Assembly: GCF_000004075.3 (NCBI RefSeq)
Contig: NC_026655.2
Coordinates: 16,229,489-16,293,488, forward strand
Direction: 5' to 3'
Length of the DNA stretch: 64,000 bases
Origin: Cucumis sativus
Lineage: Eukaryota > Streptophyta > Magnoliopsida > Cucurbitales > Cucurbitaceae
Below are positions 62,922 through 64,000 of this stretch, piece by piece. The notes under the pieces are model-generated. The model was not told the DNA's origin. It did not search any database and saw nothing but the letters and a program-made list of their open reading frames with translations. Both the position numbers and the translations under genes were made by a program. The stretch's first letter is position 1, and the number at the start of each line of letters is the position of its first letter.

Positions 62922-64000
62922 ATGGTCGAGCGTTGGAGACCAGAGACCCACACATTTCATATGCCTTGTGGGGAATGCACGATCACCCTACAGGATGTTG
63001 CAGTTCAGATAGGGTTACCTGTGGATGGTGAGCATGTGGTAGGGTCGTTATTATATGACTGGAAGGTACTCTGTGAGGATTACTTGGGAGTTCATCCACC
63101 TGAAATGAAAGGTCAACGATTGAGCCTTCCTTGGTTGGCAGAACAGTTCACAGAATTGCCACCAGATGCTGATGTAGTGAGCGTTCAAAGATACGCTCGT
63201 GCATACATTATGCAGTTAATTGGAGGCTTTCTATTTGCAGACAAATCAAACACCCTGGTCCACTGTATGTTCCTCCCGCTTTTAATTAATTTTGACCAGG
63301 CTGGTACGTATGCTTGGGGCGCTGCATGCCTCGCATGGTTGTATAGGGAATTGTGTCGAGCGAGTAATGCACGATCTTTAGAGATTGTTGGCCCATTAAT
63401 ATTGTTGCAAGTATGGGCGTATGACAGATTTCCTATTCTGGCACCACAAGTACCAGTTGAGGTGTCAGTTGGTCGACCTTTGAGTTTCAGGTATTTTATA
63501 TATATAATTTTTTAGTAAAATTTGCAGGGTTTATAACTTATTAATGATTTCATTTCTCACATTAGATGGAGCGGCGTTATACCATTGTCAGAACTGTCCG
63601 CAAATATGTTGATCACCTACCGAATGTTTTTTGATCGGCTGATCAACTCTCAGTTAGTAAAATATTATACCAATATTGCGTAGGCATGTTTTTTCTTGTT
63701 TCCTTATGTTCGTTTTTTTTAACAGATTAATTGGACACCATACACGTCCCACATTATGACATTGCTTCCACATCAATGTCATAACGGTCAAGCGATGTGG
63801 ACATATGTGGGTCCTATGATTTGCTTTCATCTCGTTGAGAAGCATCAAGCAGATCGTATATTGCGACAGTTCCATATGCTACAAATGCCACCAGAGTTTT
63901 GCTCCACAGATGAGGGCCTACACCAAATTGATTTAAGAGGCAAGCACGATCAAGATTGGAGTAGGATTCATGTAGAGCATATAGCAATGTGGCATTCACG
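62922..64000 (+). CDS. Plant mobile domain (MAIN-like) protein, 5' part, runs off the window
   Basis: Exons 62922-63490, 63566-63656 and 63726-64000+ join in frame (phases 2 then 0). The product starts MVERWRPETHTFHMPCGECT and continues ITLQDVAVQIGLPVDGEHVV, the signature opening of the plant mobile domain (PMD, PF10536-type). It goes on with LPWLAEQFTELP, AYIMQLIGGFLFADKS, YAWGAACLAWLYRELCRAS and LILLQVWAYDRFPILAP. The last exon gives INWTPY, FHLVEKHQADRILRQF and QMPPEFC. PMD proteins occur in Mutator-like and other transposons and as domesticated MAIN/MAIL proteins that act with PP7-type phosphatases. Nothing is broken in the visible part. The ATG follows a 5'UTR intron (62752-62863); no earlier in-frame ATG is apparent. 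Hairpin-flanked, pyrimidine-rich surroundings favour an element-borne copy. Confidence 0.88.

Noticed and set aside
1..64000. CRISPR arrays, bacterial operons, rRNA genes, complete tRNA genes, known miRNA precursors
   Set aside because: The DNA is plant nuclear. No direct-repeat/spacer pattern and no familiar mature miRNA or rRNA text was seen on reading.

Overview
The window is nuclear DNA of a dicot plant, and a cucurbit (Cucumis-like) genome fits best. It is very AT-rich. Its genes are split by short GT-AG introns and separated by long gene-free stretches full of microsatellites and decayed mobile DNA. The proteins belong to land-plant families: CER3/WAX2 wax synthesis, a plant GLR channel, an IBH1-type HLH protein, a VAN3-binding/FORKED-like protein, an XBAT-type ubiquitin ligase and a plant mobile domain protein. 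The cucurbit assignment is inference from protein flavour and repeat style; I ran no search.

Layout. 1-3762: gene-free AT-rich DNA. 3766-7426: a complete-ended but dead CACTA (En/Spm) transposon with 25-bp terminal inverted repeats, a 3-bp target duplication, palindromic subterminal arrays and a broken transposase. 7430-18580: gene-free, with a SINE-like tRNA-derived head near 12.1 kb and a promoter-like stretch near 16.0 kb. 18903-23565 (+): CER3-like gene, 11 coding exons, 625 aa. 25163-29994 (+): glutamate receptor-like channel, four recognisable coding exons; the first and second do not join in frame. 32095-32832 (+): small uncharacterised basic protein, four exons, 156 aa, with a duplicated motif. 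32833-43190: gene desert. 43387-43944 (+): IBH1-like atypical HLH regulator behind a 5'UTR intron. 43945-52080: second gene desert. 52178-55796 (+): VAN3-binding/DUF828 + PH-like protein, seven exons, 403 aa. 57009-60223 (-): XBAT32-like ankyrin-RING E3 ligase, ten coding exons, 470 aa. 62244-64000 (+): start of a plant-mobile-domain gene, probably element-borne, running off the window.

The host genes are not a functional cluster. Themes that recur (cuticle, hormone-linked growth, auxin and vein patterning, ethylene-linked ubiquitination) are typical of ordinary plant gene neighbourhoods. All exon joins quoted were checked by reading frame and splice dinucleotides. The best items for a second look are the frame gap in the GLR gene, the periodic palindromes of the CACTA element, the 13-bp hairpin at the head of the mobile-domain gene with a diverged second copy inside its 5' intron, and the repeat-containing small protein.
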